A stretch of DNA of 64,000 bases from SKLM01 sp041687115. GTDB taxonomy: Bacteria; Chloroflexota; Anaerolineae; B4-G1. The stretch spans positions 1 to 64,000 of the forward strand of contig JAWLCP010000001.1 in the NCBI GenBank assembly GCA_041687115.1, written 5' to 3'. The translations under genes were made by a program, and so were the position numbers. The notes beneath the pieces are model-generated. The model had not been told where the DNA came from. It searched no databases and saw only the letters and a program-made list of their open reading frames with translations. Position 1 is the stretch's first letter. Every line of letters begins with the position of its first letter. Positions 26,928 to 35,202 of this stretch are shown here, piece by piece.

Positions 26928-26936
26928 GTTCCTCCT
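26917..26936 (+). terminator. Hairpin enclosing the amrA stop codon
   Basis: AGGAGGAA and TTCCTCCT form a perfect 8-bp stem with a TGAG loop that contains the TGA stop. There is no T-run. It lies between convergent genes, so it could act as a transcript end or stabiliser; this is inference. Confidence 0.4.
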
Positions 26937-27015
26937 GAGCCGGGAAATAGATCGGACGGAGCCTGGGTCTGCGATCCCGTCGTGGATTCAGTTGGGGGGC
27001 AGATCGTCCGGCCTC

Positions 27016-28230
27016 CTACGACTCCACACTGATCTCAATGATGCGCTCGCCCTGGGGTACAACCTCGAAGAAGGTGCTTCCAACCTTGAAGGGGAGCGCG
27101 TTCCCCTCGCCGTCCGCAAGCGTGAGCATATCATGTCGCTCTTCTCGGTTCCAGATTCCGTCGAAGCGCTTTCCGTCTCGGAAGAGGATGGCCTGGCGAT
27201 AGGGGTTGTCTTTGTTCCACAACGCCCATTGGATGGAGCGCGCACCGCTGTGGGGGTCCTCTACGATGTTTGTGCTCCACTGCGAGACGTAGAGCACCAC
27301 GACGTTGGCGGCACCGAGTTGCTCCCCGGTTAGGGCGTCGGTGTGTGCCGCACCATCGGTCCAGCGCAGATAGCGTCCGCTGCCCTCGTCGTAGCGCCAC
27401 TCCGCATTCAGTCGGTTCCACGGAATCACGATCGTCTTGGCGGGACCGCTCATCTGCAGGTCGGGGCCGGGCTTCTCGGAGAACGTCATCCCTTCCAGAT
27501 CCTGCCTTCCTTCAATACCTCGCGCCTCTGCCCACTCCCGCACCAGAGCAGGACTGGTGTACATCGTATGCTCCAGCGGTACGTTCCGGCTGTGATCTCG
27601 GTAGAACGGACGGGGCTGGATTGTCTTTGGCAGGCTGTCTGAGACGACCCAGTCTGGAAAGAGGTCCGAGTCCTTGAAGAGCGCCAGAACACCGTTGCTG
27701 AATCCCGAGTTGGCGAAGACGGCCTTGTACATCGCGGGGATTTCCAGGTCGATGAGTCGCCCACTGCGCATCGGGCCCACACGCTCTGGCGACTCGCCGA
27801 GGTAGACAGCGGTCCAGCGAGTCGCGAACCAGCCCTCGTTATAATGCTCGTAGATCAGGTCGGCGCCGTTGATGCCAGCTTGAGGACGCACGTAGCTCCC
27901 TGGCCAGTTGGAGATCTTTATCGCCACCGGGACCCGGTCCAGCTTACTCGGGTCGTCCACGATCTCTCCGGTCAGCGGATTGACATCTTCTGGCCAAGGC
28001 GTGGGCGTTGGCGTCGCTGCCGGGGTGGGAGTCGAGGTCGGCAATGGCGTAGCGGTTGGCTCGGGCGTTCTGGTCGCCGTCGTTGGAGCTTGGGTTGCGG
28101 ATCGCGTGGGGGTTGGGGGGACGTTGCTTCTGAGGCAGCCTCCCAGCAGGGCAGACGTGGCCGCCACGACGGCTATCCCAGCTGTGATGAGAGCCAACGT
28201 GCGCAGTCGTCGATCAAGATGTGAGCTCAT
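27016..28230 (-). CDS. DUF3048 family lipoprotein
   Basis: A 404-residue exported protein. Arg-rich residues 1-10, a hydrophobic stretch and the lipobox LLGGC (Cys32) predict lipid anchoring. A Thr/Pro-rich linker (TPTP, TPEPTATP repeats) covers about residues 38-75. The DUF3048 domain starts at NPLTGEIVDDPSKLDRVPVAIKI and continues through GADLIYEHYNEG and RVGPMRSGR. Relatives include Bacillus YerB; no biochemical activity is established. GGAGG lies 11 bases upstream of the start. It is divergent from the methyltransferase-like gene and convergent with amrA. Confidence 0.9.
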   Translation of the reverse strand: MSSHLDRRLRTLALITAGIAVVAATSALLGGCLRSNVPPTPTRSATQAPTTATRTPEPTATPLPTSTPTPAATPTPTPWPEDVNPLTGEIVDDPSKLDRVPVAIKISNWPGSYVRPQAGINGADLIYEHYNEGWFATRWTAVYLGESPERVGPMRSGRLIDLEIPAMYKAVFANSGFSNGVLALFKDSDLFPDWVVSDSLPKTIQPRPFYRDHSRNVPLEHTMYTSPALVREWAEARGIEGRQDLEGMTFSEKPGPDLQMSGPAKTIVIPWNRLNAEWRYDEGSGRYLRWTDGAAHTDALTGEQLGAANVVVLYVSQWSTNIVEDPHSGARSIQWALWNKDNPYRQAILFRDGKRFDGIWNREERHDMLTLADGEGNALPFKVGSTFFEVVPQGERIIEISVES

Positions 28231-28270
28231 TCTGCTTCATTCCTCCCTCCGGCTACTTACGCTGCAACGG

Positions 28271-28298
28271 ATTATAGCATGAGCAAGATGCGCGGCAA
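28271..28298 (-). promoter_or_regulatory. Promoter TTGCCG-N16-TGCTATAAT for the DUF3048 gene
   Basis: On the minus strand TTGCCG (28298-28293) is followed after 16 bases by TATAAT (28276-28271), with TG one base before it. The expected start of transcription is near 28264, about 35 bases before the lipoprotein start codon. Confidence 0.65.
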
Positions 28299-28307
28299 CT
28301 ACTTCAC

Positions 28308-28336
28308 TTTTCACTCCGGGGGTCGGGTGGTATACT
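28308..28336 (+). promoter_or_regulatory. Promoter TTTTCA-N17-TATACT for the methyltransferase-like gene
   Basis: TTTTCA at 28308-28313 and TATACT at 28331-28336 are separated by 17 bases. The site is back to back with the minus-strand promoter of the lipoprotein gene, and the downstream ATG is at 28374. Confidence 0.55.
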
Positions 28337-28373
28337 GAGGTGGTCCACACGGTGCGGAGCAGGGGGATGACGT

Positions 28374-30632
28374 ATGCTTGAACGGGGCCAGTTCTTTCCT
28401 GGTCAGCCGGGAGCGCAGGGATGCCCGCTGGCTCACTACCGGCCTCGGCAGCGGGCGCGAGCTGTTTCGGATTACGTGCGAGCTCTCACGGCGCCAGGTG
28501 ATCTTGTGGTGGATCTATTCTGCCAGGGCCCGAGGTTCGTGCGGGAAACGGTCGAGATGGGACGCCGTGCTCTGGGTTGCAGCATCAACCCTCTGCTGCT
28601 TCTCTCTGCTCGTCTGAGGTTGCGACCTCTGGATCGCCAGGCCCTCAGTTCGGCTTTCACCCTCCTGGCCGACAGCCTCAAAGGGAACAGGCCTCTCCAG
28701 AGCCATCTGCTCTCTCTTTACCGCTCTGCGTGTCCAGTCTGCCAGACACCAGGTGTGGCAGACTGGTTTGCCTGGGACCGGGATCTGGGCTACCCGTTCG
28801 AGAAAGGCGTTCGCTGCGGGGAATGTGGGGGAGTGCAGGTCGGGCCTGCGGACGGGGACGATATCGCCTTGGCGCGCTCCTTCGCGCCTCGGGGGCTGGC
28901 TTATTACTACGCGCTGGATCGAGCAGCCCCCCCGGGTCATCCTGCCCGAGAACGAGCTGCTGAGTTGGTTGACTGCTATACGCCACGTAATCTGTCTGCT
29001 TTGATGGACCTGAACCGCCGGCTCGAGGGCCTGAAGGTCGCCCCTGAAGTCGAAGTAGCCCTGATGGCGGTGCTCCTCGACTGCTTTGACCGCGGAAGCA
29101 AGCTCTATCCTTACGGCGAGGATCGCCGGCGGCCACGCACCCTGCGGATTCCAGTTCGCTATCTCGAACGGAACGTCTGGTTCTCGTTCGAGGGCGGATT
29201 AGCAGACCTGGAATCCGCTGAATCCCAGGCGGCGATCCCAGAGGCTGAGGACGCGCGCTTGCTGGTGGAAGGTGAGAGCGACCGATACGCGTTGGTCGCG
29301 CGTGCCGCTCGTGACGTTCAGCAAGTCATCCCAGCCACGAGTGTGGCTCTGGTGCTCGTCGATCCGCCCCGTCCTGATGGTGTCTTCTGGGCTCTGTCAG
29401 CCCTTTGGGCAACGTGGTTGTGGGACTCGTCTGAAGCCCACGCGATGCGACCCTTTCTCCGGCGACGCCGTTTCGATTGGGACTGGCATTGGCGTGCACT
29501 TCGAGGAGCCCTGACGGTCATTGGCTCGCGTCTCGCTGCCGATGGATCTCTGGTCACGCTCTTCGAGACATCGGACGACGCCTTGTTGGAGTCGGTGTGC
29601 CTGGCGGCAAGCGGGGCAGGCTATGACCTTCGTGGCTGGGGCTACACGCCTGAGGTTGGCTACCATCTCCTCTGGCGCTGGGAAGGTGCTCGCGCGGCGC
29701 GGTCTATCGATGCACCGGTGCTGGAGAGAAGGATGGTCGCAGGTGCAGAGCAAGCGACTGAGCAGGCCCTGCATCAACGGGGGGAGCCAACTTCAGAGTC
29801 GCTGCTACACGCTGGAATCCATACGTCTTTGGCCAAGAGTTCACTCCTGGCCGCTGTTGCAGGACTGGACGATGACGTGTCCGCGATGGCCTTCGCCGCC
29901 GAGGCCGCGGATCGGGGTTTCTCGGGTGCCCCTATCACAGAGCTTCGTCAGGAAGGGACTGATGTGTTGTGGTGGCTGCACCAGGCTCAGGGCGTGACTG
30001 ATACATTGGCCGATCGGATTGAGACAGCGGTTCGGCGCTTGCTTGGCGAGCGGATGGCCTGGCCCGAGAATGACTTGGTCAATGCTGTGTATGCTCGTTT
30101 CCCGGACGTGCTTACGCCAGACCTCACGCTGGTGCACGTCTGCATCGAATCGTATGCGATCCGTGATGGCGGGGAGATATGCCTGCGCCCGGAGGATGAT
30201 CTCCACCGTCGACAGCGCGAGGTTGATCATGTACGCGATGGTCTGCTGGCGATGGGTGAACGGCTTGGATACCATGCGGTTGAGGGTGGGGTCTGGGATG
30301 TTCGCTGGCTTGGAGAGGGACGTGAGACGTACGTCTTTGTTATCTCCTCGACGGCGACCATAGCTCCCTACCTGCTAGACACGGAGCTGTACCCTGTGGA
30401 AGCGCAGCGCTGTCTGGTCGTGCCGGGCGGTCGGGCGCGGTTGATCGATCTGAAGCTGCGACGTGATCCCCGCCTGACAGCTGCGGTCAGAGAAGGCGGC
30501 TGGCAGTTCATCAAGTTTCGGCATCTCCGTCGCCTCATGGCCGAGAAAGACCTGGATCGCTATGCATTCAAGACGGTCGTGGGGCTTGATCCTATCGTCG
30601 AGCAGGAGGGAGCTCAGATACCGCTGTTCTGA
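28374..30632 (+). CDS. DNA-methyltransferase-like protein with altered catalytic motifs
   Basis: A 752-residue protein that I do not recognise as a characterised family. Its N-terminus resembles N4/N6 DNA methylases in layout: HYRPRQRARAV, then DLVVDLFCQGPRFVRETV where DPFCGSGTTLVEA is expected, then GRRALGCSINPLLLL for GRRAIGVDINPLA. A zinc-ribbon pair (CPVC near residue 123, CGECGG near 151) follows. Near residue 328, VLVDPPRPDGVFWALSALW stands where DPPYxD is expected, and a later LAADGSLVTLF matches the final strands of a methylase. The Gly-rich SAM loop and the DPPY tyrosine are both changed. Residues 480-752 show no known motif. AGGGGG precedes the ATG. No restriction enzyme is adjacent. 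Confidence 0.6.
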   Translation: MLERGQFFPGQPGAQGCPLAHYRPRQRARAVSDYVRALTAPGDLVVDLFCQGPRFVRETVEMGRRALGCSINPLLLLSARLRLRPLDRQALSSAFTLLADSLKGNRPLQSHLLSLYRSACPVCQTPGVADWFAWDRDLGYPFEKGVRCGECGGVQVGPADGDDIALARSFAPRGLAYYYALDRAAPPGHPARERAAELVDCYTPRNLSALMDLNRRLEGLKVAPEVEVALMAVLLDCFDRGSKLYPYGEDRRRPRTLRIPVRYLERNVWFSFEGGLADLESAESQAAIPEAEDARLLVEGESDRYALVARAARDVQQVIPATSVALVLVDPPRPDGVFWALSALWATWLWDSSEAHAMRPFLRRRRFDWDWHWRALRGALTVIGSRLAADGSLVTLFETSDDALLESVCLAASGAGYDLRGWGYTPEVGYHLLWRWEGARAARSIDAPVLERRMVAGAEQATEQALHQRGEPTSESLLHAGIHTSLAKSSLLAAVAGLDDDVSAMAFAAEAADRGFSGAPITELRQEGTDVLWWLHQAQGVTDTLADRIETAVRRLLGERMAWPENDLVNAVYARFPDVLTPDLTLVHVCIESYAIRDGGEICLRPEDDLHRRQREVDHVRDGLLAMGERLGYHAVEGGVWDVRWLGEGRETYVFVISSTATIAPYLLDTELYPVEAQRCLVVPGGRARLIDLKLRRDPRLTAAVREGGWQFIKFRHLRRLMAEKDLDRYAFKTVVGLDPIVEQEGAQIPLF

Positions 30633-31399
30633 GTCGACAAGTCACAGAGATGCGGCGGTGACGGCAAGAGCGATTGACGGTCAATGCCACTGGTAGTATA
30701 ATCTCAGACAGCATGCTGGACAATGCGGCCTTAACACAATCCAATCATGTCTTTGTCACGGGTGCCAGCGTAGGCATCTCACCCTCGACCCCGATAGCAC
30801 GGCGTAAACGGTGCCCGGGTGGCAGGATTCTATTATGAAGCATTCGGTCGTTCGCTTTGCGCTCATCGCCGCGGCGGCCACCGAGGCTTCCGGCCGTCGT
30901 TTTACCCGCGATGAACAGGCATCAGTGACCGACTCCGCCTTTCCTCCTTTGGCCGATCCATCCTTCGTCGCAATCGCTCCCAGCCGTCAGCAGGCGTGTG
31001 TCAACAGAGCGCGTGCCACTGGCGAGGAACGTGCAGGTTGTGGCGCGCCCCCGGCTGGCTGCGAGCTGTGCGCTTCCAAGGTGGATTGCCCTGTACGCGA
31101 GGACGGAGATGCGAGCCGCTCTCTGCTACGAATGGGCAGCTAGGATGTCGGTGGCTGGGCTGGACGGTGCCGTCTCCGCTTCAGATGTGACGTGTCGGTT
31201 ATCGGTACTGACGGATCTTGTGAGTTCTCTCTCGTTGAGAAGTGACGTCGTGCACTACAGAGGCTCTGTATCAGTGCTTATGATGCGGCTGATTGCTGGG
31301 ACACGATCTGCAACGCGAGATGCGAAACGATGGTCACTGGGTCATGGGAAATCGTATCTTGCGCATAGGCTTCGATTCTAGGTACGGGGAGGCAAAGTA
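30633..31399 (+). other. 0.77-kb region with a strong promoter and no convincing gene
   Basis: The promoter at 30674-30702 would start a transcript near 30709, 690 bases before the ferredoxin gene. One frame (ATG 30835 to 31143, 102 residues, GGCAGGAT before it) begins MKHSVVRFALIAAAA and has seven cysteines, but its middle shows no family match and its codon use is unremarkable; I give it about 0.2. No tRNA, tmRNA, RNase P, SRP or known riboswitch core was recognised by eye. A long leader or an unrecognised RNA is possible. Confidence 0.4.
30674..30702 (+). promoter_or_regulatory. Sigma-70-type promoter TTGACG-N17-TATAAT
   Basis: TTGACG at 30674-30679 and TATAAT at 30697-30702 with an exact 17-base spacer, 11 of 12 consensus bases. 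It is one of the strongest promoters in the window by sequence, yet no clear gene follows for about 690 bases. It may drive the oxidoreductase operon through a long leader. Confidence 0.75.
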
Positions 31400-31654
31400 A
31401 TGGCCCGTGGTATGGTTATCATCAGTGAGGATCGCTGCAAAGGGTGCGGTCTGTGCGTGAACGTCTGCCCCGTGGAGATCCTCCAGTTAGCAGAGGATCG
31501 ATATAACGTCAAGGGTCACAACCCTGTCGAGGTGACTGATCCGGAGGAGTGTACGGGGTGCGCGATGTGCGCTACGATTTGCCCTGACGTGGTCTTCACC
31601 GTGTACCGCCGTAAGCGAAAGCGAAAGCGAGAGCGAGAGCGCGCTGTCGCATAG
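31400..31654 (+). CDS. 2x[4Fe-4S] ferredoxin subunit of 2-oxoacid oxidoreductase
   Basis: An 84-residue protein. CKGCGLCVNVCPVEIL and CTGCAMCATICPDVVF are two complete CxxCxxCxxxCP sites for [4Fe-4S] clusters. It is the delta subunit that passes electrons from the 2-oxoacid oxidoreductase to soluble ferredoxin. GGGGAGG precedes the ATG and the alpha-subunit gene follows 10 bases after the stop. The last 16 residues are an unusual run of alternating Lys/Arg/Glu pairs encoded by a hexanucleotide repeat. Confidence 0.92.
   Translation: MARGMVIISEDRCKGCGLCVNVCPVEILQLAEDRYNVKGHNPVEVTDPEECTGCAMCATICPDVVFTVYRRKRKRKRERERAVA
31613..31642 (+). repeat. Tandem hexanucleotide repeat (A/G)AGCGA
   Basis: About five copies of a six-base unit, three AAGCGA then GAGCGA and GAGCGC, encode KRKRKRERER at the end of the ferredoxin. 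Slippage here would add or remove charged pairs without changing the frame. Confidence 0.7.
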
Positions 31655-31664
31655 GAGATAGATC

Positions 31665-32735
31665 ATGGCAAAGGAATTCTTGGAAGGAAACGAGGCGTTT
31701 GCTGAAGCAGCCGTCCGCGCGGGGTTGGAGGCCTTCTACGGCTATCCGATCACGCCGCAGAGCGAGGCCCTGGAGCACTTATCGAAGCGTCTGCCGGAGC
31801 TGGGTCGCGCATTCCTCCAGGCTGAAAGTGAGGTCGCCGCGATCAATATGGTCTATGGCGCAGCCTGTGCAGGGGCTCGGGTCATGACATCTTCTTCAAG
31901 CCCGGGTATCAGCCTCATGCAGGAGGGCCTCTCCTACATCGCGTGCTCAGAGGTTCCGGCAGTCTTGGTCAACGTGATGCGCGGTGGCCCAGGGTTGGGA
32001 AACATTCAGCCATCGCAGGGCGACTACTTCCAGGCTGTGAAGATGGCGGGCCACGGTGATTTTCACATGATCGTTCTCGCCCCGGCCAACGTGCAGGAGC
32101 TGATCGATGACATGGTGCTGGCGTTCGACCTGGCCGAGAAGTATCGCACGATTACGATGGTTCTTGCCGACGGAGCGATCGGACAGATGATGGAACCGGC
32201 GGAGTTGCCGCCGATGCGGCCAGTTCGGTCCCCCGAGGAGCGGGCTGATTGGGCACTGACCGGAGCTGATGGCCGGGATCCGAACACCATCACGTCGCTC
32301 TATCTGGGGGCTGAGAGTTTTGAGGAAGTCAACCTTCGACTGCAGAAGAAGCTGAGGGAGATCGCTGCCAGCGAGGTGCGCTGGAAGGAATACGACACCG
32401 AGGACGCCGACATCTTGCTGGTTGCCTTCGGCACGGTAGGACGCATCTGCCAGACGGTGGTGCGAGAGGCTCGGGACAAGGGGATAAGCGTCGGGTTGTT
32501 GCGCCCCATTACCCTGTGGCCATTCCCCAGTGCGCGCATCGCCGAGCTCGCTGAGCAGGTCCAGGGTGTCTTGACAGTCGAGATGAACGCGGGGCAGATG
32601 GTGGACGATGTGCGTCTGGCTGTCGACGGCCGTTGTTCGGTCAAGTTCTACGGGCGAATGGGAGGAGTCATACCCCTGGCCGATGAGATTCTTCCCGAGC
32701 TTGAGAAGCTAGCTACCGAGGGTAGAGGTGCCTAG
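31665..32735 (+). CDS. vorB: 2-oxoacid:ferredoxin oxidoreductase alpha subunit (VorB-like)
   Basis: A 356-residue subunit. EGNEAFAEAAVRAGLEAFYGYPITPQSE is the start typical of VorB/KorA subunits, AGARVMTSSSSPGISLM lies at the dimer/TPP interface, and the C-terminal domain has VAFGTVGRICQTV and LLRPITLWPFP. With its partners it cleaves a 2-oxoacid with CoA to an acyl-CoA and CO2, reducing ferredoxin. Branched-chain oxoacids or 2-oxoglutarate are the likely substrates; the sequence does not decide. AGGAGA precedes the ATG. Gene order is delta-alpha-beta-gamma. Confidence 0.93.
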   Translation: MAKEFLEGNEAFAEAAVRAGLEAFYGYPITPQSEALEHLSKRLPELGRAFLQAESEVAAINMVYGAACAGARVMTSSSSPGISLMQEGLSYIACSEVPAVLVNVMRGGPGLGNIQPSQGDYFQAVKMAGHGDFHMIVLAPANVQELIDDMVLAFDLAEKYRTITMVLADGAIGQMMEPAELPPMRPVRSPEERADWALTGADGRDPNTITSLYLGAESFEEVNLRLQKKLREIAASEVRWKEYDTEDADILLVAFGTVGRICQTVVREARDKGISVGLLRPITLWPFPSARIAELAEQVQGVLTVEMNAGQMVDDVRLAVDGRCSVKFYGRMGGVIPLADEILPELEKLATEGRGA

Positions 32736-32745
32736 GAGGCGTGAC

Positions 32746-33534
32746 ATGGTGACTGTGGACATCCCTGAAGATATGGAGTTGGTTTACGGGTACCCGGAGA
32801 GTCTGACAGAGGCGGATACTCACTACTGCCCTGGCTGCACGCATGGGACGATCCACCGCCTGCTGGCGGAGGTCTTGGACGAACTCGATGTGCGGGCCAG
32901 GACGATCGGCATCGCACCGGTGGGCTGCTCGGTCCTGGCGTACGAGTACTTCAACACGGATTTCGCAGAAGCGGCCCACGGGCGCGCACCAGCGATGGCC
33001 ACCGGCATTAAGCGGGTTAGCCCGGACAAGGTGGTCTTCACCTATCAGGGTGATGGCGATCTGGCGGCCATTGGCACAGCGGAGATCGTTCACGCTGCCA
33101 ACCGAGGCGAGTTGTTTACGACTATCTTCGTCAACAACGCGATCTATGGAATGACCGGTGGGCAGATGGCTCCCACGACCCTGCCCGGTCAGGTGACCAC
33201 ATCGTCGCCGACCGGCCGAGACGTGGCGCTGGCTGGGCATCCGATCCGGATGGCGGAGTTGATCGGAGGGCTGCCTGGATCTGCGTACGTCACTCGGCAA
33301 GCGGTCCTTGATGTGCCGGGAATTCGCCGCACCAAGCGGGCCATCAAGACCGCCTTCCGCGCTCAGCTGGAAGGAGTGGGCTTCTCTATGGTTGAGGTGC
33401 TGTCCACATGCAACACGAACTGGGGGATGTCGCCTCAGGATGCCCTCGATTGGGCGAAGGAGCATATGGTGGACTATTTCCCGCTGGGCGATACGAAGGT
33501 GAGCGAGGATGTCCGTGCGCTTATGGAGAGATAG
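32746..33534 (+). CDS. 2-oxoacid:ferredoxin oxidoreductase beta (TPP) subunit
   Basis: A 262-residue subunit. YCPGCTHG near the N-terminus, then IAPVGCSV, and the thiamine-diphosphate motif GDGDLAAIG running to VNNAIYGMTGGQMAPT (Asp and Asn metal ligands). It holds the TPP cofactor. ATG at 32746 has AGGAGG six bases upstream; a GTG at 32728 overlaps the alpha gene and lacks a ribosome site. It is co-transcribed with the alpha and gamma subunits. Confidence 0.94.
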   Translation: MVTVDIPEDMELVYGYPESLTEADTHYCPGCTHGTIHRLLAEVLDELDVRARTIGIAPVGCSVLAYEYFNTDFAEAAHGRAPAMATGIKRVSPDKVVFTYQGDGDLAAIGTAEIVHAANRGELFTTIFVNNAIYGMTGGQMAPTTLPGQVTTSSPTGRDVALAGHPIRMAELIGGLPGSAYVTRQAVLDVPGIRRTKRAIKTAFRAQLEGVGFSMVEVLSTCNTNWGMSPQDALDWAKEHMVDYFPLGDTKVSEDVRALMER

Positions 33535-33543
33535 GAGACGACA

Positions 33544-34086
33544 ATGCAAGAGGAAGTCATCATTTCTGGCTTCGGTGGACAAGGGTCACTCTTTGCCGGA
33601 CAGTTGCTGGCTTACGCGGCGATGGATCAGGATCTTTACGTCACGTGGATTCCGTCGTACGGGCCGGAGATGCGGGGTGGGAAAGCTCGCTGTACAGTCG
33701 TCGTCTCCGATCAAGAGATCGGCGCGCCATTGGTGCGGCGGCCGAGTGCAGCCATCGTGCTAAACATTCCCTCGATGGAGGCGTTCGAGCCGGCGGTCAA
33801 ACCCGATGGGGTGCTGGTCGTTAACAGCTCCATGATTCCCGACGAGAGTGAGCGGGAGGACATTGACGTCGTCTATGTGCCGGCAAGCGACTTGGCAACC
33901 GAAATCGGCAACGTGCGGATGGCGAATGTGATATGTCTGGGTGCCCTGGTGGAGGCAACTGGGGTGGTGTCTTTGGATGCCGTTGCCCAGGCTCTGGACG
34001 ATCACCTACCAGAACGTCACCGGGATTTGCTCGATCTGAACAAGGAGGCGCTGCGCCGAGGAGCGGCGCTGGCTCGAGGCTCATAG
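33544..34086 (+). CDS. 2-oxoacid:ferredoxin oxidoreductase gamma subunit
   Basis: A 180-residue subunit. ISGFGGQGSLFAGQLLAYAA and WIPSYGPEMRGGKARCTVVVS are the defining motifs of the gamma domain, which closes the active site and contacts CoA. It starts 9 bases after the beta stop. It is the last gene of the operon; a strong terminator hairpin follows 135 bases on. Confidence 0.94.
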   Translation: MQEEVIISGFGGQGSLFAGQLLAYAAMDQDLYVTWIPSYGPEMRGGKARCTVVVSDQEIGAPLVRRPSAAIVLNIPSMEAFEPAVKPDGVLVVNSSMIPDESEREDIDVVYVPASDLATEIGNVRMANVICLGALVEATGVVSLDAVAQALDDHLPERHRDLLDLNKEALRRGAALARGS

Positions 34087-34220
34087 TCGGCGGTCTGTGG
34101 TTCTCCCTCAGCCTCCACAACGCCGCAGCGCCGTGCACCGTCTCGGCGAATCGGGGCATGAGGAGGGCAGAGGGTTCGAGAGACCTCTTGTGGGTTCTGA
34201 TCGACTGACAAATGGCAGAG

Positions 34221-34260
34221 AAGAGCGTGGGGCGAGTTGGCGCCCCACGTTCTTGTTTGC
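34221..34260 (+). terminator. Intrinsic terminator of the 2-oxoacid oxidoreductase operon
   Basis: A 14-bp stem (34221-34234 with 34241-34254, one G-U pair) with the loop AGTTGG is followed by GTTTGC. The T-tract is short and interrupted (TTCTTGTTT), but the stem is long and GC-rich. It separates this operon from the fur promoter. Confidence 0.75.
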
Positions 34261-34327
34261 TGCTGTGGGGGCTGATCTCCCGGATTGACCGAGGGCGACA
34301 GGAGAGAACGCCGAACGCTCAGTCCAC

Positions 34328-34356
34328 TTGCCAAGCAGCATAGAAAGGGGTATAAT
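34328..34356 (+). promoter_or_regulatory. Sigma-70-type promoter TTGCCA-N17-TATAAT for fur-feo
   Basis: TTGCCA at 34328-34333 and TATAAT at 34351-34356 with a 17-base spacer. Transcription should begin near 34363, directly at the Fur-box-like palindrome. Confidence 0.8.
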
Positions 34357-34364
34357 TTCTGAAC

Positions 34365-34381
34365 TTGAGAATCGTTCGCAA
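34365..34381 (+). promoter_or_regulatory. Fur-box-like palindrome at the fur transcription start
   Basis: TTGAGAATCGTTCGCAA has 7-1-7 symmetry around the central C (TGAGAAT / GTTCGCA, 5 of 7 pairs) and resembles TGATAATNATTATCA operators. Placed just after the predicted +1, a bound repressor would block the promoter. Autoregulation of the fur-feo block by iron is inferred. Confidence 0.5.
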
Positions 34382-34412
34382 TAAGCTGCCTGACACGGGG
34401 CAACCGGCGGAA

Positions 34413-34838
34413 ATGAGCGAGTCAAAGGATAGCCTCCAGGAGATTTTCCAGCAGGCTGGTCGGCGCCTGACATCCCAGCGACGACTTGTCCTGGATGTGC
34501 TCAAGGGATGCGATGACCATCTGGAAGCGGATGCCATCCACGACCGAGCGAAGAGCCGTGCTCCCGGCCTGAGCCTGGCGACGGTGTATCGTACGCTTGC
34601 TCTTCTGAAGGAGATGGGATTGGTCGAGGAACATCGGCTCGGTGAGGGCCATAAGCACTACGAGGCAGTGCAAGAAGAGCCACACTACCATTTCACGTGT
34701 CGGCGTTGTGGAAAAGTGATAGAGTTTGACACCCCCTTGGTTGCCAAGGTCAAACGTGAGTTGTCGGAAAGGGAAGGTGTTCAGATCACGAAGTCTCATC
34801 TCCATCTCATCGGTTACTGCAAGGATTGTCAACAGTGA
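34413..34838 (+). CDS. Fur-family metal-responsive regulator
   Basis: A 141-residue protein. The winged helix has RRLTSQRRLVLDVL and LSLATVYRTLALLKEMGLV (recognition helix); HYHFTCRRCGKVIEF and CKDCQQ are the two CxxC structural-zinc pairs. Iron (Fur) is the likely metal because feoA and feoB follow directly, but PerR or Zur cannot be excluded. ATG at 34413 (GGCGGAA before it) is chosen; the TTG at 34365 lies inside the operator palindrome. Confidence 0.88.
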   Translation: MSESKDSLQEIFQQAGRRLTSQRRLVLDVLKGCDDHLEADAIHDRAKSRAPGLSLATVYRTLALLKEMGLVEEHRLGEGHKHYEAVQEEPHYHFTCRRCGKVIEFDTPLVAKVKRELSEREGVQITKSHLHLIGYCKDCQQ

Positions 34839-34920
34839 GGAGGCACGCGAGCGCTCTTTCGAGCCTCAAGGCTTCGAATTTGCTCTTGAAGCGGCTTACC
34901 CAGGAGGATAGCACAACGTA

Positions 34921-35202
34921 ATGGAAGGCGAGTTCGGAAAGCACCGGGCGTCAACGTCGTCCGGTTCAGACAACGAGGTTGTGTCATTGAGCGCTCTGCG
35001 CGCAGGCGAGCACGGCGAAGTCGTGGAGCTGGCTGGTGGTCGTGGGATGTTGAGTCGGATGAGTGCACTGGGCTTCACGCCGGGAGCGGATGTGACCGTT
35101 GTCCAGAACTACGGTCGGGGGCCGCTCATCGCTCGTGTGCGCGATGCTCGCATCGCTTTGGGTCGCGGCGAAGCCAGGCGCGTCTACGTCCGCCGGAGAT
35201 GA
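34921..35202 (+). CDS. feoA: FeoA domain protein
   Basis: A 93-residue protein. After a charged N-terminus of about 20 residues, the SH3-like FeoA domain runs from LSALRAGEHGEVVEL through MSALGFTPGADVTVV to ARDARIALGRGEA-type residues that end it. It is thought to regulate or stabilise FeoB. AGGAGG is present but 13 bases from the ATG. The stop overlaps the feoB start (ATGA). Confidence 0.9.
   Translation: MEGEFGKHRASTSSGSDNEVVSLSALRAGEHGEVVELAGGRGMLSRMSALGFTPGADVTVVQNYGRGPLIARVRDARIALGRGEARRVYVRRR

Noticed and set aside
27837..27846. GTTATAAT on the plus strand inside the DUF3048 gene
   Set aside because: It lies within a coding region on the opposite strand with no gene starting after it.
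30998..31381. A 127-codon plus-strand frame before the ferredoxin
   Set aside because: Rare start codon, no ribosome site, no motif, and it conflicts with the other weak frame in the same stretch.
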